Below, piece by piece: positions 7,296 through 16,578 of a stretch of 64,000 nucleotides of DNA. Position 1 is the stretch's first letter, and each line of letters starts with the position of its first letter. The notes under the pieces were generated by a model, which was not told where the DNA came from, made no database searches, and saw nothing but the letters and a program-made list of their open reading frames with translations. The position numbers were made by a program, and so were the translations under genes. This DNA is from Gordonibacter urolithinfaciens. GTDB lineage: Bacteria; Actinomycetota; Coriobacteriia; Coriobacteriales; Eggerthellaceae. The stretch covers positions 248,001 through 312,000 of the forward strand of contig NZ_LT900217.1 in assembly GCF_900199375.1 (NCBI RefSeq). The letters run 5' to 3'.

Positions 7296-9704
7296 CTACG
7301 CTTTCTTCACTTCGACGAGCGTGTCCGAGAACGGGATGACCGGGCCGGTCATGAGCTCGTAGCCGCGCTCGACCATGGTGTCGTTCGTCACGTTCTGGAG
7401 GTTCCCGGACGCGAGGTAGTCGGCCGAGGCGCCCTCGATCATGCGCGCCGATCCGGGGCGGACGGCCGAGTTCGCCTTCACGCGGCACCGGAAGCTGCCG
7501 CGCCCGTTGCCCACCTCCACCGTGTCGTCGGCGGCGATGCCGCGCGCCTCGAGCTCGGCGGGGTTCAGCTCCACGTAGGGCTCGTAGTACTGCTGGATCC
7601 ACGACGCGTCGGCGAACTGGTTGTGGATGCGGAAGCGCGAGCGCACGTTCGCCAGCTGCAGCGGGAAGTCCGCGCGGGCCGGGTTGCCGTCGTAGGCCTC
7701 GGCGGGGTCCTCGTAGACGGGCAGCGCCTGGCCGAAGCCCACCAGGTTGTCGTAGTACACGTCCATGCGGCCCGACGGGGTGCCGAACACGAGGTCCGGG
7801 AACGCCTGGCGGGGCTTCTCGATGCCCTCCAGGGGATAGGCGCCGTGGTTCTCGTTGATCGCCTCCACGGTGAGGGCGCTCAGGTACGGGTCCTCGGAGT
7901 TCTCGAGCATGGCGTCCACCCACGCGCGGGAGGTCTTGGGCAGCGCGTCGGCCGCGCCCAGGCGCTCGGCCAGCTCGCGCTGGATGCGGAAGTCGGTGCG
8001 GGCCTCGAACAAGGGCTCGATGACCTTGTTCTGCAGCACCAGCTGGTTGTAGCCCACCTTGAGGTTGCCCACCTCCTCCTCGTTCTCGAAGCGCGTGCAC
8101 GCGGGCAGCACGATGTCGGCCCACTTGGCGCCCTCGGTGAAGTACGGGTCGATGGACACGATGAGGTCGAGCTTCTTCGCCCACTCGACCGTGGCGTTCA
8201 TGTTGGCGTAGTGCTGCTGGAGGAAGTCGCCGCAGCAGATGAAGGCGCGCACCTTGTTCTGCCTCGTGCGCATGTCGTAGGCGGCCATCTCGTCGTCGGC
8301 GGAGGCCATGCCCTCGGGCAGCTCCCAGCTGGCGAGGTCGCCCGTGTAGCCGTTCCACGCGCCGCCCACGAACACGCCGATGTTGGCGCCGGGCTTGCAG
8401 ATGTTGCCCGTGAGCGCGGCGAGCACGGCGGCGGCGTGGCCGGCGATGTCGGCGTTGGCCATCTTGTCGTTGCCGCCCCACCCGAGCGCGATGGTGGCCG
8501 GGCCGTCCTGGGCGTAGGCGCGGGCGAGCTCCTCGATGCGCGCGGCCGGGATGCCCGTCTTCTCGGACGCCCAGTCGAGGGTGTGCTGTTTCTGGCTCTC
8601 CTTGAAGAAGGTGAGCACGGTCTTGTACGTGGTGCCGCCCTCCGTGAAGGTGCCCTCGAGCGCGGGGCTCGCCACGCTCGTGTACGGGGCGCGGGCGTTC
8701 GCGGCGGCATCCCACACGAAGAAGGGGTTCTGCTCGCCGGTCTCCGGCTCCTCCGCGGCCGGGTCCTCGGCGTGGTCGCGCACGAGCTTTCCGGTGGACA
8801 CGTCCACGAGGTACGGGAAGGCGGTGTGCGCCGCCATGAACGCCTCGTCGTACCAGCCACCCTCCACGATGGCCGTGGCCATGCCGAGGAACAGCGCGGC
8901 GTCGGTGCCGGGCGTGATGGGTATCCACTCGTCGGACTTCGAGGCCGTGGTGGAGAAGTGCGGATCCACCGTGACCATCTTGGCCCCGGCCTCCTTGGCC
9001 TCGAAGAACAGGCGCACCTGCGGCAGCGTTGACTCGCAGAAGTTGCTGCCCACGGTGAGCACCATGTTCGCGTTGACCCAGTCGCGCGCCTCGCCCGTGG
9101 CGTAGGCGTAGCCGCCGCCGTGGCCGATGGCCGGGTCCAGGCCGTTGCCCGTGCCGTTGTCGATGCCGCCCATGCCGCCGGTCTGCGCGCCCAGCAGGGG
9201 CGCGAGGAACGGGAAGCTCGCCTCGGTGGTGGCGCCCACCATGACGCAGTCGCGGCCGTGCTCCTTCTGCAGGGCGGTGAGCTTCTCCACGATCTCGTCG
9301 TAGGCCTCGTCCCAGCTGATGGGCTCGAACTCGTTCGCGCCGCGCTCGCCCACCCGTCGCAAAGGCGTCTGGATGCGGTGCGAGCCGTAGATGTGCTGCA
9401 CCTCCGAGATGCCCTTGAGGCAGATGGTCTCGTAGCGGTCGTCCACGCACGTGTTCGGCTCCACCTTCACCAGGCGGCCATCGCGCACTGTGCACTTGAG
9501 CGGGCACATGCCTCCGCAATGGCCCTGGTGGTACGTGCAGGCCGTGTACTCGTTGCCGGCGGCCGCCGCCTCGGCGCCGGCCGGGCCGATGCCCGCGTAC
9601 GCCTTCGCCGGGGCCAGCCAGCCCCCCGTGGAGAACATGCCCGCCGCCGCGGCCGCGCCGCACGCGGCAGACCCTTTGAGGAACCCGCGCCTCGTCAGCT
9701 CCAT
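7296..9704 (-). CDS. Tat-exported molybdopterin-dependent oxidoreductase, catalytic subunit
   Basis: This 802-residue DMSO-reductase-family subunit has a twin-arginine signal (TRRGFLK at residues 4-10, then an Ala-rich hydrophobic stretch). The N-terminal iron-sulfur site is formed by C63, C67, C71 and C95 (HCGGMCPLKC, then YETICLKG), with an extra C56. Further family hallmarks are EWIPITPGTDAALFLGMA and the C-terminal dinucleotide-binding domain beginning near EVGNGRGSFRCRV. AGGAAGGA precedes the ATG at 9704. It is first in the operon with ferredoxin, NrfD and TorD genes, so it is probably an extracytoplasmic reductase using menaquinol. Related actinobacterial enzymes reduce or dehydroxylate small organic molecules, but the substrate is not predictable here. 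A divergent PucR-type regulator probably controls it. Confidence 0.88.
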   Translation of the reverse strand: MELTRRGFLKGSAACGAAAAAGMFSTGGWLAPAKAYAGIGPAGAEAAAAGNEYTACTYHQGHCGGMCPLKCTVRDGRLVKVEPNTCVDDRYETICLKGISEVQHIYGSHRIQTPLRRVGERGANEFEPISWDEAYDEIVEKLTALQKEHGRDCVMVGATTEASFPFLAPLLGAQTGGMGGIDNGTGNGLDPAIGHGGGYAYATGEARDWVNANMVLTVGSNFCESTLPQVRLFFEAKEAGAKMVTVDPHFSTTASKSDEWIPITPGTDAALFLGMATAIVEGGWYDEAFMAAHTAFPYLVDVSTGKLVRDHAEDPAAEEPETGEQNPFFVWDAAANARAPYTSVASPALEGTFTEGGTTYKTVLTFFKESQKQHTLDWASEKTGIPAARIEELARAYAQDGPATIALGWGGNDKMANADIAGHAAAVLAALTGNICKPGANIGVFVGGAWNGYTGDLASWELPEGMASADDEMAAYDMRTRQNKVRAFICCGDFLQQHYANMNATVEWAKKLDLIVSIDPYFTEGAKWADIVLPACTRFENEEEVGNLKVGYNQLVLQNKVIEPLFEARTDFRIQRELAERLGAADALPKTSRAWVDAMLENSEDPYLSALTVEAINENHGAYPLEGIEKPRQAFPDLVFGTPSGRMDVYYDNLVGFGQALPVYEDPAEAYDGNPARADFPLQLANVRSRFRIHNQFADASWIQQYYEPYVELNPAELEARGIAADDTVEVGNGRGSFRCRVKANSAVRPGSARMIEGASADYLASGNLQNVTNDTMVERGYELMTGPVIPFSDTLVEVKKA

Positions 9705-9983
9705 ACGGTCCTTCCTCTCTTCGTTCGCTCTTCTTTTCACCAAGATGGTAGTTTTTCGACGGCGCACAGTGTATGGAGGCGACGGGGGCCCGTCATCGTC
9801 CCGTCGGCCGAAATCTGGACCGCCGATTTTGTGCATTATGAACAATGGCGTAAGATATACCTGATGATATAGGTAATTGTCAGGGCGGCGAGGAGGCGGC
9901 GTTGCCGATCCGTCATCGAGCGCTGCGCGTCGCCCCTGCCGCTCGCCGGCCGAAACCGCACGTGGCAGCCCAAGGAGGCAACC
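9705..9983. promoter_or_regulatory. Divergent promoter region between the molybdoenzyme operon and its PucR-type regulator
   Basis: These 279 bases separate two divergent start codons and are much richer in A and T than the flanking genes in 9725-9880. An imperfect dyad, TACCT at 9858-9862 and AGGTA at 9871-9875, is a candidate operator. No open frame with a credible start lies here. Confidence 0.5.
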
Positions 9984-11564
9984 GTGAATTTCAACCTCGA
10001 CCTCGTGCTCGCCGAGCTCGCCGACTTGGGCCCGACGGCCCGTTACCGGCACGACTCCCGGCTCGACCTCGACCGCGTGGAGGTGCTCGGGCCCTCGAGC
10101 ATCCCGCGCACCGGGAGCCTTTTCGTGGTCGACGCGGCCTCGTTCGGCACATTGGACGACGCCTTCGCCGCCGCCGGGTCCTTCCTCGTGCTGGGAGCCG
10201 ACGCCCCGCCCGAGGAAGCGGATAAGGCGGACGCGCCGCCCGTGCTCTACGTGCCCGCCGGCCCGGGCCTGCCCGGGCCGGCCGAGATGCTCGCGCGCCT
10301 TCTGGAGATGCGCCTGCGCCTGGACGCATGGTCCGAGACCCTGCTCACGGCCATGGCGCGGGACGCCCCTTTGCAGGAGGTGTTCGACATCGCCGCGGAG
10401 CAGTTCGCGAACCCGCTCATGCTCTCGGACGCCACGCTCTACTTCGTGCTGGTGGCGGGCAGGCTTCCCGAGGAGCTGGACGACAGGCTGTGGACATCGG
10501 CCATCGCGACGGGCGCGTGCCCCATCGAGCTGTGCATGGAGGCATGGGCGGCGGGCTCGTCCGACCCCGGCGCGCAGGACCGGGCGTTCCTCATGGAGAA
10601 CGCCACCGGCGACGGTCGCAGCTACCTCGTGCGCAACCTCATGTGCGGCGAGGCGTACTACGGCTGCTTCGAGCTCGTGGACGTGAACGCGCCGTTCCAG
10701 CCGGCCGACTTCGCGCTCGTGGACTACCTGGGCAACCTGCTCTCGCTCGTGATGCCGCTCCAGAGCCGGCCGCAACCGGCCGAGGAGCCACTCGGGCCCC
10801 TGCGCGACCTGCTGGACGGGCGGTCGGTTCGGCCGCAGGTGCTGGAGTACGCCCTGTCGAAAGCGGGCTGGCGGGCCGACGACCGCTTCTTCGTCGCGCG
10901 CTTCGGCGCCGCGGAGCCTGCCGAGGATGTCGGCGCGCGCGGCCAGACGATGCGCCTCGTGGCCGAATTCTATCCGCTCGCCCGCTTCTTCGACGACGGG
11001 GACGCGGCCCTCATGGTGGCACGCGACGCCGACTACCCGCTGGCCGCGCTCCGCGCGCGGCATGCGGCCCACGACGTGGAGACGAGCGCGGAGCCGCGGT
11101 TCCGCGCCGGGTTCTCCTCGCTGCTCGCGGACTTCTCGCTCGTGCGCACGGCCGCCGACCAGGCAGCGCTCGCCTACGACCTCGTGGACGACGCGGAGCT
11201 GGGCGGCGCGTTCGGCTCCACGCTGTCGTGCTTCTACGACGACTGCTGGTTCGAGGACGTGCGCGTGCGCCTGGGTCTGGACACCGACGCGTCCTGGCTG
11301 CTCGACCACGCCGCCGTGGCGCTCGCGCGCGCCGACGCCGAGGACGGCGCCGCGTACGTGGAGACGGCGCTGGCCTACCTGCGCAGCGGCTGCAACGCCA
11401 CGCGCACGGCCGAGGCCCTGTTCATCCACCGCAACACGCTGGCCTACCGCCTGAAGCGCATCAAGGCCCTCTCCGGCATCGACCTTGAGAGCCCCGCCGC
11501 CGCGGGCACGGACCTGCTGCGCGTCCACCTGAGCTGCCGGCTGCTCGCGCAGGGGCGGCGGTAG
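9984..11564 (+). CDS. PucR/CdaR-type transcriptional regulator
   Basis: The 526-residue protein ends with the PucR C-terminal helix-turn-helix (about residues 470-510: YLRSGCNATRTAEALFIHRN, then TLAYRLKRIK). Ahead of it lie a GGDEF-like/CdaR-type middle region and an N-terminal region with a GAF-like feel that I cannot name with certainty. Start: the GTG at 9984, chosen because AAGGAGG sits at 9972-9978 with ideal spacing. It is transcribed away from the molybdoenzyme operon across a 279-base gap, the usual position of a dedicated activator. It is therefore inferred to sense the substrate of that enzyme. No purine-degradation genes are beside it. Confidence 0.85.
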   Translation: MNFNLDLVLAELADLGPTARYRHDSRLDLDRVEVLGPSSIPRTGSLFVVDAASFGTLDDAFAAAGSFLVLGADAPPEEADKADAPPVLYVPAGPGLPGPAEMLARLLEMRLRLDAWSETLLTAMARDAPLQEVFDIAAEQFANPLMLSDATLYFVLVAGRLPEELDDRLWTSAIATGACPIELCMEAWAAGSSDPGAQDRAFLMENATGDGRSYLVRNLMCGEAYYGCFELVDVNAPFQPADFALVDYLGNLLSLVMPLQSRPQPAEEPLGPLRDLLDGRSVRPQVLEYALSKAGWRADDRFFVARFGAAEPAEDVGARGQTMRLVAEFYPLARFFDDGDAALMVARDADYPLAALRARHAAHDVETSAEPRFRAGFSSLLADFSLVRTAADQAALAYDLVDDAELGGAFGSTLSCFYDDCWFEDVRVRLGLDTDASWLLDHAAVALARADAEDGAAYVETALAYLRSGCNATRTAEALFIHRNTLAYRLKRIKALSGIDLESPAAAGTDLLRVHLSCRLLAQGRR

Positions 11565-11617
11565 GGGCTGGGGGGGCTGCGTCGAAGCAAGCCCTCCTGG
11601 AAGCCGCCTTTCCTTTC

Positions 11618-13315
11618 CTACCTCCCCGCGCGCACCAGCTCCTCGGCCATCTCGCGCAGCTTGAACTTCTGCACCTTCATGGACGGCGTCATGGGGAAAT
11701 CGTCCACGAAGAACACGCGCTTGGGCACCTTGTAGCGCGCGATCCGCGGGATGGAGAAGGCGCGCACGTCGTCCTCGGTCATGGCCTCGTAGCCGGGGCG
11801 CACGCGGATGAACGCGCCCACGATCTCGCCGAGGCGCGCATCCGGGATGCCCACCACCTGCGCGTCCAGCACGCCGGGCATCGTGAGCAGGAAGTTCTCC
11901 ACCTCGAGCGGGTAGATGTTCTCGCCGCCGCGGATGATCATGTCCTTGATGCGGCCGGTCACGCGGTAGTAGCCGTCCTCATCCACGGTGCCCAGGTCGC
12001 CGGAGTGCAGGTAGCCGTCGGCGTCGATGGCGCGCGCCGTCTCCTCCGGCATCTTGTAGTAGCCCTTCATCACGTTGTAGCCCTTGCAGCACAGCTCGCC
12101 CGGCTCGCCCACGCCGCAGATGTGCCCGTCGGCCGGGTCGATGACGCGCACGTCCACCGGCGGGTGCGCCCGGCCCACCGTCTCGCACTTGTGCGCGATG
12201 TCGTCGTCGGCGCTCGTCTGCGTGAACACGGGGCTCGTCTCGGTCAGGCCGTAGCAGATGGTGATCTCGGCGAGGTTCATCTTGTCCATGGCCTCGCGCA
12301 TGGTCTCGGGCGGGCAGGGGCTGCCGGCCATGATGCCCGTGCGCAGGCTGGACAGGTCGAACGTGTCGAAATCGGGATGGTTGAGCTCGGCGATGAACAT
12401 GGTGGGCACGCCGTAGACGGCCGTGGCGCGCTCCTTGTGGATGGCCTGCAGCACGAGGCCCGCGTCGAAGTCCTCCACGATGATCATGGTGGAGCGGTGC
12501 GTGAGGTTGGCCATGACGCCCAGCACGCAGCCGAAGCAGTGGAAGAACGGCACCGGCAGCGTCACGCGGTCCTGGGACCTAAGCTTCTGCCCCTCGCCTA
12601 TGTAGAAGCCGTTGTTGAGGATGTTGCGGTGCGTGAGCATGACGCCCTTCGGGAAGCCCGTGGTGCCGGAGGTGTACTGCATCATGACCACGCTGTTGTT
12701 GTCGAAGTGCGTTTCCGCCTCCTCGAGCGCGTCGGCCGGCACATGCTGCCCGAGCAGGATGAGCTCGGGCACGCTGTAGCAGCCGCGGTGCTTCTCGGGC
12801 CCCATGTAGATGATGCTTTTCAGGCAGGGGTACGTCTCGGACTCCAGGTAGCCGCGCTGCTGGGTGAGCGTTTCGGGCACGAGCTCGCGGATGATCTGCA
12901 GGTAGTCCACGTCGCGGTAGGCGTCGATGACACAGAGCGCCTTCATGTCCGACTGCTTGAGCACGTAGTCCAGCTCGTGGGACTTGTAGATGGGGTTCAC
13001 CGTGACCATGACCACGCCGATCTTGGCGGTGGCGTACATGAACGTGAGCCAGTCGGGGATGTTGCGCGCCCACACGCCCAGGTGGTCGCCGGGGCGCAGG
13101 CCGATGGCGAGGAGTCCCCGGGCCAGGTTGTCGGTGCGCTCGTCGAAGTCCTTGTACGTCCAGCGCAGCGCGCGGTCGGGGTACACGACGAACTCATGGT
13201 CGGGGTCTATGGCCACCTGGTCGCGGAAGTAGCGGCCGATGGTCTTCTCGGAGTGCAGCGGGTAGTCGGGATCGCCCGGGACGGGGCCGGACGCGGGGGT
13301 TTCCTCGGTCGTCAT
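11618..13315 (-). CDS. AMP-forming acyl-CoA synthetase (medium/long-chain fatty acid type)
   Basis: The 565-residue enzyme of the ANL superfamily would activate a carboxylic acid with ATP and CoA through an acyl-adenylate. The P-loop-like motif [11 protein letters not shown] is at about residues 214-224, the A5 motif appears as CYGLTETSP, and the hinge as [22 protein letters not shown] conserved lysine near the C-terminus lies in [18 protein letters not shown] precedes the ATG. It begins 9 bases after the stop of a cupin-HTH regulator, so the pair is an operon in which the regulator probably senses the acid or its CoA ester. Overall similarity is to fatty-acid ligases rather than to the CaiC homologue elsewhere in the window. 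Confidence 0.88.
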   Translation of the reverse strand: MTTEETPASGPVPGDPDYPLHSEKTIGRYFRDQVAIDPDHEFVVYPDRALRWTYKDFDERTDNLARGLLAIGLRPGDHLGVWARNIPDWLTFMYATAKIGVVMVTVNPIYKSHELDYVLKQSDMKALCVIDAYRDVDYLQIIRELVPETLTQQRGYLESETYPCLKSIIYMGPEKHRGCYSVPELILLGQHVPADALEEAETHFDNNSVVMMQYTSGTTGFPKGVMLTHRNILNNGFYIGEGQKLRSQDRVTLPVPFFHCFGCVLGVMANLTHRSTMIIVEDFDAGLVLQAIHKERATAVYGVPTMFIAELNHPDFDTFDLSSLRTGIMAGSPCPPETMREAMDKMNLAEITICYGLTETSPVFTQTSADDDIAHKCETVGRAHPPVDVRVIDPADGHICGVGEPGELCCKGYNVMKGYYKMPEETARAIDADGYLHSGDLGTVDEDGYYRVTGRIKDMIIRGGENIYPLEVENFLLTMPGVLDAQVVGIPDARLGEIVGAFIRVRPGYEAMTEDDVRAFSIPRIARYKVPKRVFFVDDFPMTPSMKVQKFKLREMAEELVRAGR

Positions 13316-13324
13316 GTCGCCTCC

Positions 13325-13897
13325 CTAGATCGGCGTGTACACGACGGCCAAGAATTTGGCTTTCTGCCCGTCGTGGGCGCGCACCTGATGCGGCACGATG
13401 GAATCGTAGTAAATGCTCTCGCCCGGGTGCAGCACGTAGACCTCGCGGCCGTACTCTATCTCGATGCAGCCCTCCATGCCGAAGAGCCATTCCTCGCCCT
13501 CGTGGCCCACCAGCTCGTGGTCGGTCTCGCCGGTGGGATCCACCGTGATCACGAACGGGTCCATATGGCGCGACGGGCGGCCGGCCGCCAGGCTGAAGTA
13601 GCTGAGGTCGCCGCCGGAGGTGGTCTCGAGGCTCTTCACGCGCTCGACCTCGCGCATCTGCTCGGCATCGATGTAGGCGGGCCCCAGGTTCTCGTCGTCG
13701 TCCATGAGCGTGCCCAGGCGCACCCCCAGCGCGCGCGTGATCTTGATGAGCGGCGCCAGGGATGCGGGAACGTCGCCCGCCTCGAGGCCCGCAATGACGG
13801 ACAGGTCGCTTTGGCTGCGGTCGGCCAGGTCCTGCTGCGTCAGGTGGTGCGCCTCGCGCAGGGTGGTTATCTTCTTCCCCAGCTTGTTCTCGTCCAT
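13325..13897 (-). CDS. XRE-type helix-turn-helix regulator with C-terminal cupin domain
   Basis: The 190-residue protein has an N-terminal HTH (residues about 8-62, KKITTLREAHHLTQQDLADR) and a C-terminal cupin barrel (about 110-190, with HELVGHEGEEWLFGMEG and YVLHPGESIYYDS). Family members bind a small ligand in the cupin and regulate the adjacent gene. The start is the ATG at 13897 with GAGGGG upstream; a longer frame upstream lacks a domain or ribosome site. It is co-transcribed with the acyl-CoA synthetase 9 bases downstream, and an acyl compound is a reasonable guess for the effector. Confidence 0.85.
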   Translation of the reverse strand: MDENKLGKKITTLREAHHLTQQDLADRSQSDLSVIAGLEAGDVPASLAPLIKITRALGVRLGTLMDDDENLGPAYIDAEQMREVERVKSLETTSGGDLSYFSLAAGRPSRHMDPFVITVDPTGETDHELVGHEGEEWLFGMEGCIEIEYGREVYVLHPGESIYYDSIVPHQVRAHDGQKAKFLAVVYTPI

Positions 13898-14253
13898 ACG
13901 GCAATCCCCTCTTGCTCGACGCGAAATCGTATGCCGGCCATTATCCCCCGAAACGGGGCGGGGCGCACCCCCTGAAACGGCCTGCGAGCCCGCAAGGGGC
14001 GCGGAAGGTGTGCGGGCTCGGCAACTTGGCGCGGCAGCACGAGCTCGCCGGCTCGCGGCACCGCGCCGGGTGCGCGGCCGAGCGCCCTTCGCAAGACGCC
14101 CTCCTTCCAGTCGCACTTTGCTCCTCGCGTGCACGGGGTTCTCGATTTGAGACTAAGTGCTGGTCAACGCGCTGTGCAGCAGGGAGCGGTGCTATACTGG
14201 CGAGCGGGTTCGCGCACCTGTGCGGCCAAAAGGACCGTCCGAGGAGATCTTCC
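13898..14253. promoter_or_regulatory. Divergent intergenic region with an extended -10 element for the MFS gene
   Basis: These 356 bases lie between the cupin-HTH gene (minus) and the MFS gene (plus). TGCTATACT at about 14190-14198 is an extended -10 on the plus strand, about 55 bases before the MFS start. No gene is supported in this stretch. Confidence 0.45.
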
Positions 14254-15462
14254 ATGCAGCTTTCCGTTCCCCAGAAGCACTTGGGGCCGCGCTCGTTCTT
14301 CGTCTGCGCGCTCTCCATCAACCTGCTTCTCATCCTGTCCATCGACATGTACGTGCCGGCGCTGCCCAGCATGCAGCGCGCCTTCGACGTGTCGGCGGCC
14401 TACCTGAACCTGACGGTGTTCGTGTTCTTCGCATTCTGCGCCGTGGGCGTGGTGCTCGCGGGACCGGTGAGCGACCGCTTCGGACGACGCCCCGTGCTCG
14501 TGGCCGGCTGCGGCCTGTTCGCCGCGTCCTCCATCCTGTGCGCCCTCGCGCCGAACGTGGAGTTCCTCGTGGCCTTCCGCATCGGGCAGGCGCTCGGCTA
14601 CGGCGCGGTGTCCACCATCGAGACGGCCATGATCAAGGATGCCTACGCGGGACCCGACCTGAAGCTCGCCATGACATGCCTGCAGTCGCTCATCATCATC
14701 GGGCCGGCGCTCGCGCCGTTCCTCGGCACGTTCGTGCTGAGCCTGGCCGGTTGGCGCGGCATCTTCGAGTTCCTGGCCGTGTGCGGCGTCATCGGGTTTT
14801 TGCTGTCGCTGCTCATATCCGAGACGCACCTGCGCGGCGACGCGCCCGCCCCCGGCGTGGCCGACTCGCTGCGCGACATGCTGCGCGGCGTGCGCGCGCT
14901 CGGCGGCGACCGCTCGTTCATGGCGCTCGCGCTGCTCATGGGCGTGGCCGGCATGCCGTACTTCGCGTTCATCGCCGTGGTGTCCTACGTGCTCATGGAC
15001 TTCTTCGCCGTATCGTACTTCACGTACAGCTGCATCTACGCCGCGGAGTGCGTGGTCACCATCGCGGCGCCGTACGTGTACGTGTGGCTGTCCAAGTCCA
15101 TGAAGGTGCGCGGCATCCTGAAGCTGTGCGTGGGGCTGACCGTGCTCTCGTTCGCGCTCATGGCGGCGTTCGGCACCGCGAGCCCGGTGCTGTTCCTCGT
15201 GGCCTTCGTGCCCTATGCGCTGGCCGAGGGCATCGTGCGACCGATGGCGTTCGTGGTGCTGCTGGACCAGCCGGACGACCGCGTGGGCGCGGCGTCGTCG
15301 TTCTCGAACTTCTCGTACAGCATCCTCACGTCGGTGGCCACCGTGCTGGCCACGCTGCCGTGGACGAACTTCGTCGTGGGCATCGTGGTGCTCACGGGAG
15401 GGGCGGCCGTGGTCATGGCAGGGCTGTACGCCTGGGGGCTGCGCAAGAAGGCACGGGCGTAA
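14254..15462 (+). CDS. MFS drug-resistance exporter, Bcr/CflA type
   Basis: The 402-residue protein has 12 predicted membrane helices. Helix 1 carries INLLLILSIDMYVPALPSMQ, the Bcr/CflA-type signature, and loop 2-3 carries the MFS motif A variant GPVSDRFGRRPVLV. Members export drugs or small metabolites by proton antiport. The start is the ATG at 14254 with GAGGAG 8 bases upstream. It ends before a strong hairpin at 15551-15586 and is monocistronic. The cargo is unknown. Confidence 0.87.
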   Translation: MQLSVPQKHLGPRSFFVCALSINLLLILSIDMYVPALPSMQRAFDVSAAYLNLTVFVFFAFCAVGVVLAGPVSDRFGRRPVLVAGCGLFAASSILCALAPNVEFLVAFRIGQALGYGAVSTIETAMIKDAYAGPDLKLAMTCLQSLIIIGPALAPFLGTFVLSLAGWRGIFEFLAVCGVIGFLLSLLISETHLRGDAPAPGVADSLRDMLRGVRALGGDRSFMALALLMGVAGMPYFAFIAVVSYVLMDFFAVSYFTYSCIYAAECVVTIAAPYVYVWLSKSMKVRGILKLCVGLTVLSFALMAAFGTASPVLFLVAFVPYALAEGIVRPMAFVVLLDQPDDRVGAASSFSNFSYSILTSVATVLATLPWTNFVVGIVVLTGGAAVVMAGLYAWGLRKKARA

Positions 15463-15550
15463 CAGGCGGCGCATCCGGCCTTGCGGGCGGGCGGCCGCGA
15501 GGCCGGATGCGCGAAGAAGCGCCGGCGCCCGGCCGGCAAGAGCGTGCGGA

Positions 15551-15586
15551 AACGACGAAGCCGCCCACAGGGGCGGCTTCGTCGTT
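15551..15586. terminator. Strong hairpin between convergent genes (bidirectional terminator)
   Basis: A perfect 16-base stem (15551-15566 with 15571-15586) and a 4-base loop lie between the convergent MFS and DUF1269-like genes. No clear T-run follows on either side. Confidence 0.75.
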
Positions 15587-15629
15587 GAGGAGCGCGGGGC
15601 CGGGCACGCAGGGGGATGCGGTACCGTGC

Positions 15630-16118
15630 CTAGTTCTTGAAGAGGGCGTGCTTGAGCTCGTCCTCGTCCTTGACGGACAGCGACGTCTGCAGCACGTCGC
15701 CGCCGAACGGGCGGATGGCGTCGATGAACTTGTCGGTGGTCATCTCGTCCACCACCATGAACACGGCGGCGCTGTCGTCGGAGGACAGCAGGTTGCGCAC
15801 GCGGTCCTGGAAGTCCTTGTCCACGCCGTGCTTCACGATGGCGCCCGTCAGCGCGCCGATGCCGGCTCCGATGGCCGCGCCGAACACGGGCACGAAGAAC
15901 AAGAGGCCGAACAGCACGCCCCAGAACAGGCCCCACACCGTGGAGGTGCCCACCTTGGAGCCGGGCGTGACCACGTCGTACTTGCCGTCGGCATGGCGCG
16001 CCACGACGGCGATGGACTGGAGGCTGACGATGAGGTTCTTGTCGAGGTCGAGGACCTTCTGGTAGGCGGATTTCGCCTCTTCTTCGCTCGGATAGCCGAG
16101 CACGATGAGGGTGCTCAT
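15630..16118 (-). CDS. DUF1269-family small membrane protein
   Basis: The 162-residue protein opens with MSTLIVLGYPSEEEAKSAYQ. A hydrophobic glycine-rich segment lies at about residues 60-92 (WGLFWGVLFGLLFFVPVFGA and IGAGIGALTG), followed by a soluble C-terminal half. This arrangement matches DUF1269 proteins, whose function is not known. AAAGGAG precedes the ATG. It stands alone, convergent with the exporter gene. Confidence 0.75.
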   Translation of the reverse strand: MSTLIVLGYPSEEEAKSAYQKVLDLDKNLIVSLQSIAVVARHADGKYDVVTPGSKVGTSTVWGLFWGVLFGLLFFVPVFGAAIGAGIGALTGAIVKHGVDKDFQDRVRNLLSSDDSAAVFMVVDEMTTDKFIDAIRPFGGDVLQTSLSVKDEDELKHALFKN

Positions 16119-16278
16119 GGGTAGGGCTCCTTTCGCTGCGTTCGATGGAGCCTCTACTGTAAGGCCCGCACGAGCGGGCGGCGGGAAGCGTTGCCGGCTG
16201 CTACCCGGCTGAAACCCTCGCGTAACCGACGGGGAGCGGGAAGGCAGGAGAGCGGGTGTCCGCTCCCCTGCCTCCTTC

Positions 16279-16578
16279 CTAGCCGAAGCGGTACTCCACG
16301 CCCATGGTGGGCTGGGGGTTCTCCCACTTCTCCACGATGGTGCCGCCGCAGGCGATGCGGCAGGTGCCGCACTCCAGGCAGCCGGCGTAGTCGAAGGACT
16401 TGGCGCCGTTCTCGTCGATCTTGTACAGGGCCGCCGGGCACACGCGCACGAGCTTCAGGAACTCCTCCGTGTCGGGGTCCTCGACCAGCTCGATGTGGGC
16501 GTTCTCCTCGTCCACCTCGTACTTGTCGATGGCCAGGAACTCGTCGACGTTGACTGTGATCTCCTTGACCTTGCTCAC
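16279..16578 (-). CDS. fixX: FixX ferredoxin-like protein
   Basis: The 99-residue ferredoxin has cysteines in RVCPAALY and in GCLECGTCRIACGG and is the usual partner of FixC. The start is GTG at 16578, overlapping the fixC stop as GTGA, so the two are translationally coupled. In E. coli, FixABCX supplies electrons to crotonobetainyl-CoA reduction together with CaiA; this gene cluster has the same partners. It is the last gene of fixABCX, and transcription is on the minus strand. Confidence 0.9.
   Translation of the reverse strand: MSKVKEITVNVDEFLAIDKYEVDEENAHIELVEDPDTEEFLKLVRVCPAALYKIDENGAKSFDYAGCLECGTCRIACGGTIVEKWENPQPTMGVEYRFG

Noticed and set aside
5313-9032. A very long plus-strand open frame opposite the molybdoenzyme operon
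   Set aside because: It is the high-GC shadow of the minus-strand genes; its His/Ala/Arg/Val-rich composition and lack of domains mark it as non-coding.
9984-11564. Purine-catabolism regulator by name (PucR)
   Set aside because: Only the C-terminal helix-turn-helix is of that family; no purine-degradation genes are adjacent, so the family name should not be read as the function.
12005-13975. A 656-residue plus-strand frame over the acyl-CoA ligase and cupin gene
   Set aside because: It is opposite two genes with clear domains and has only shadow composition rich in His, Val and Arg.
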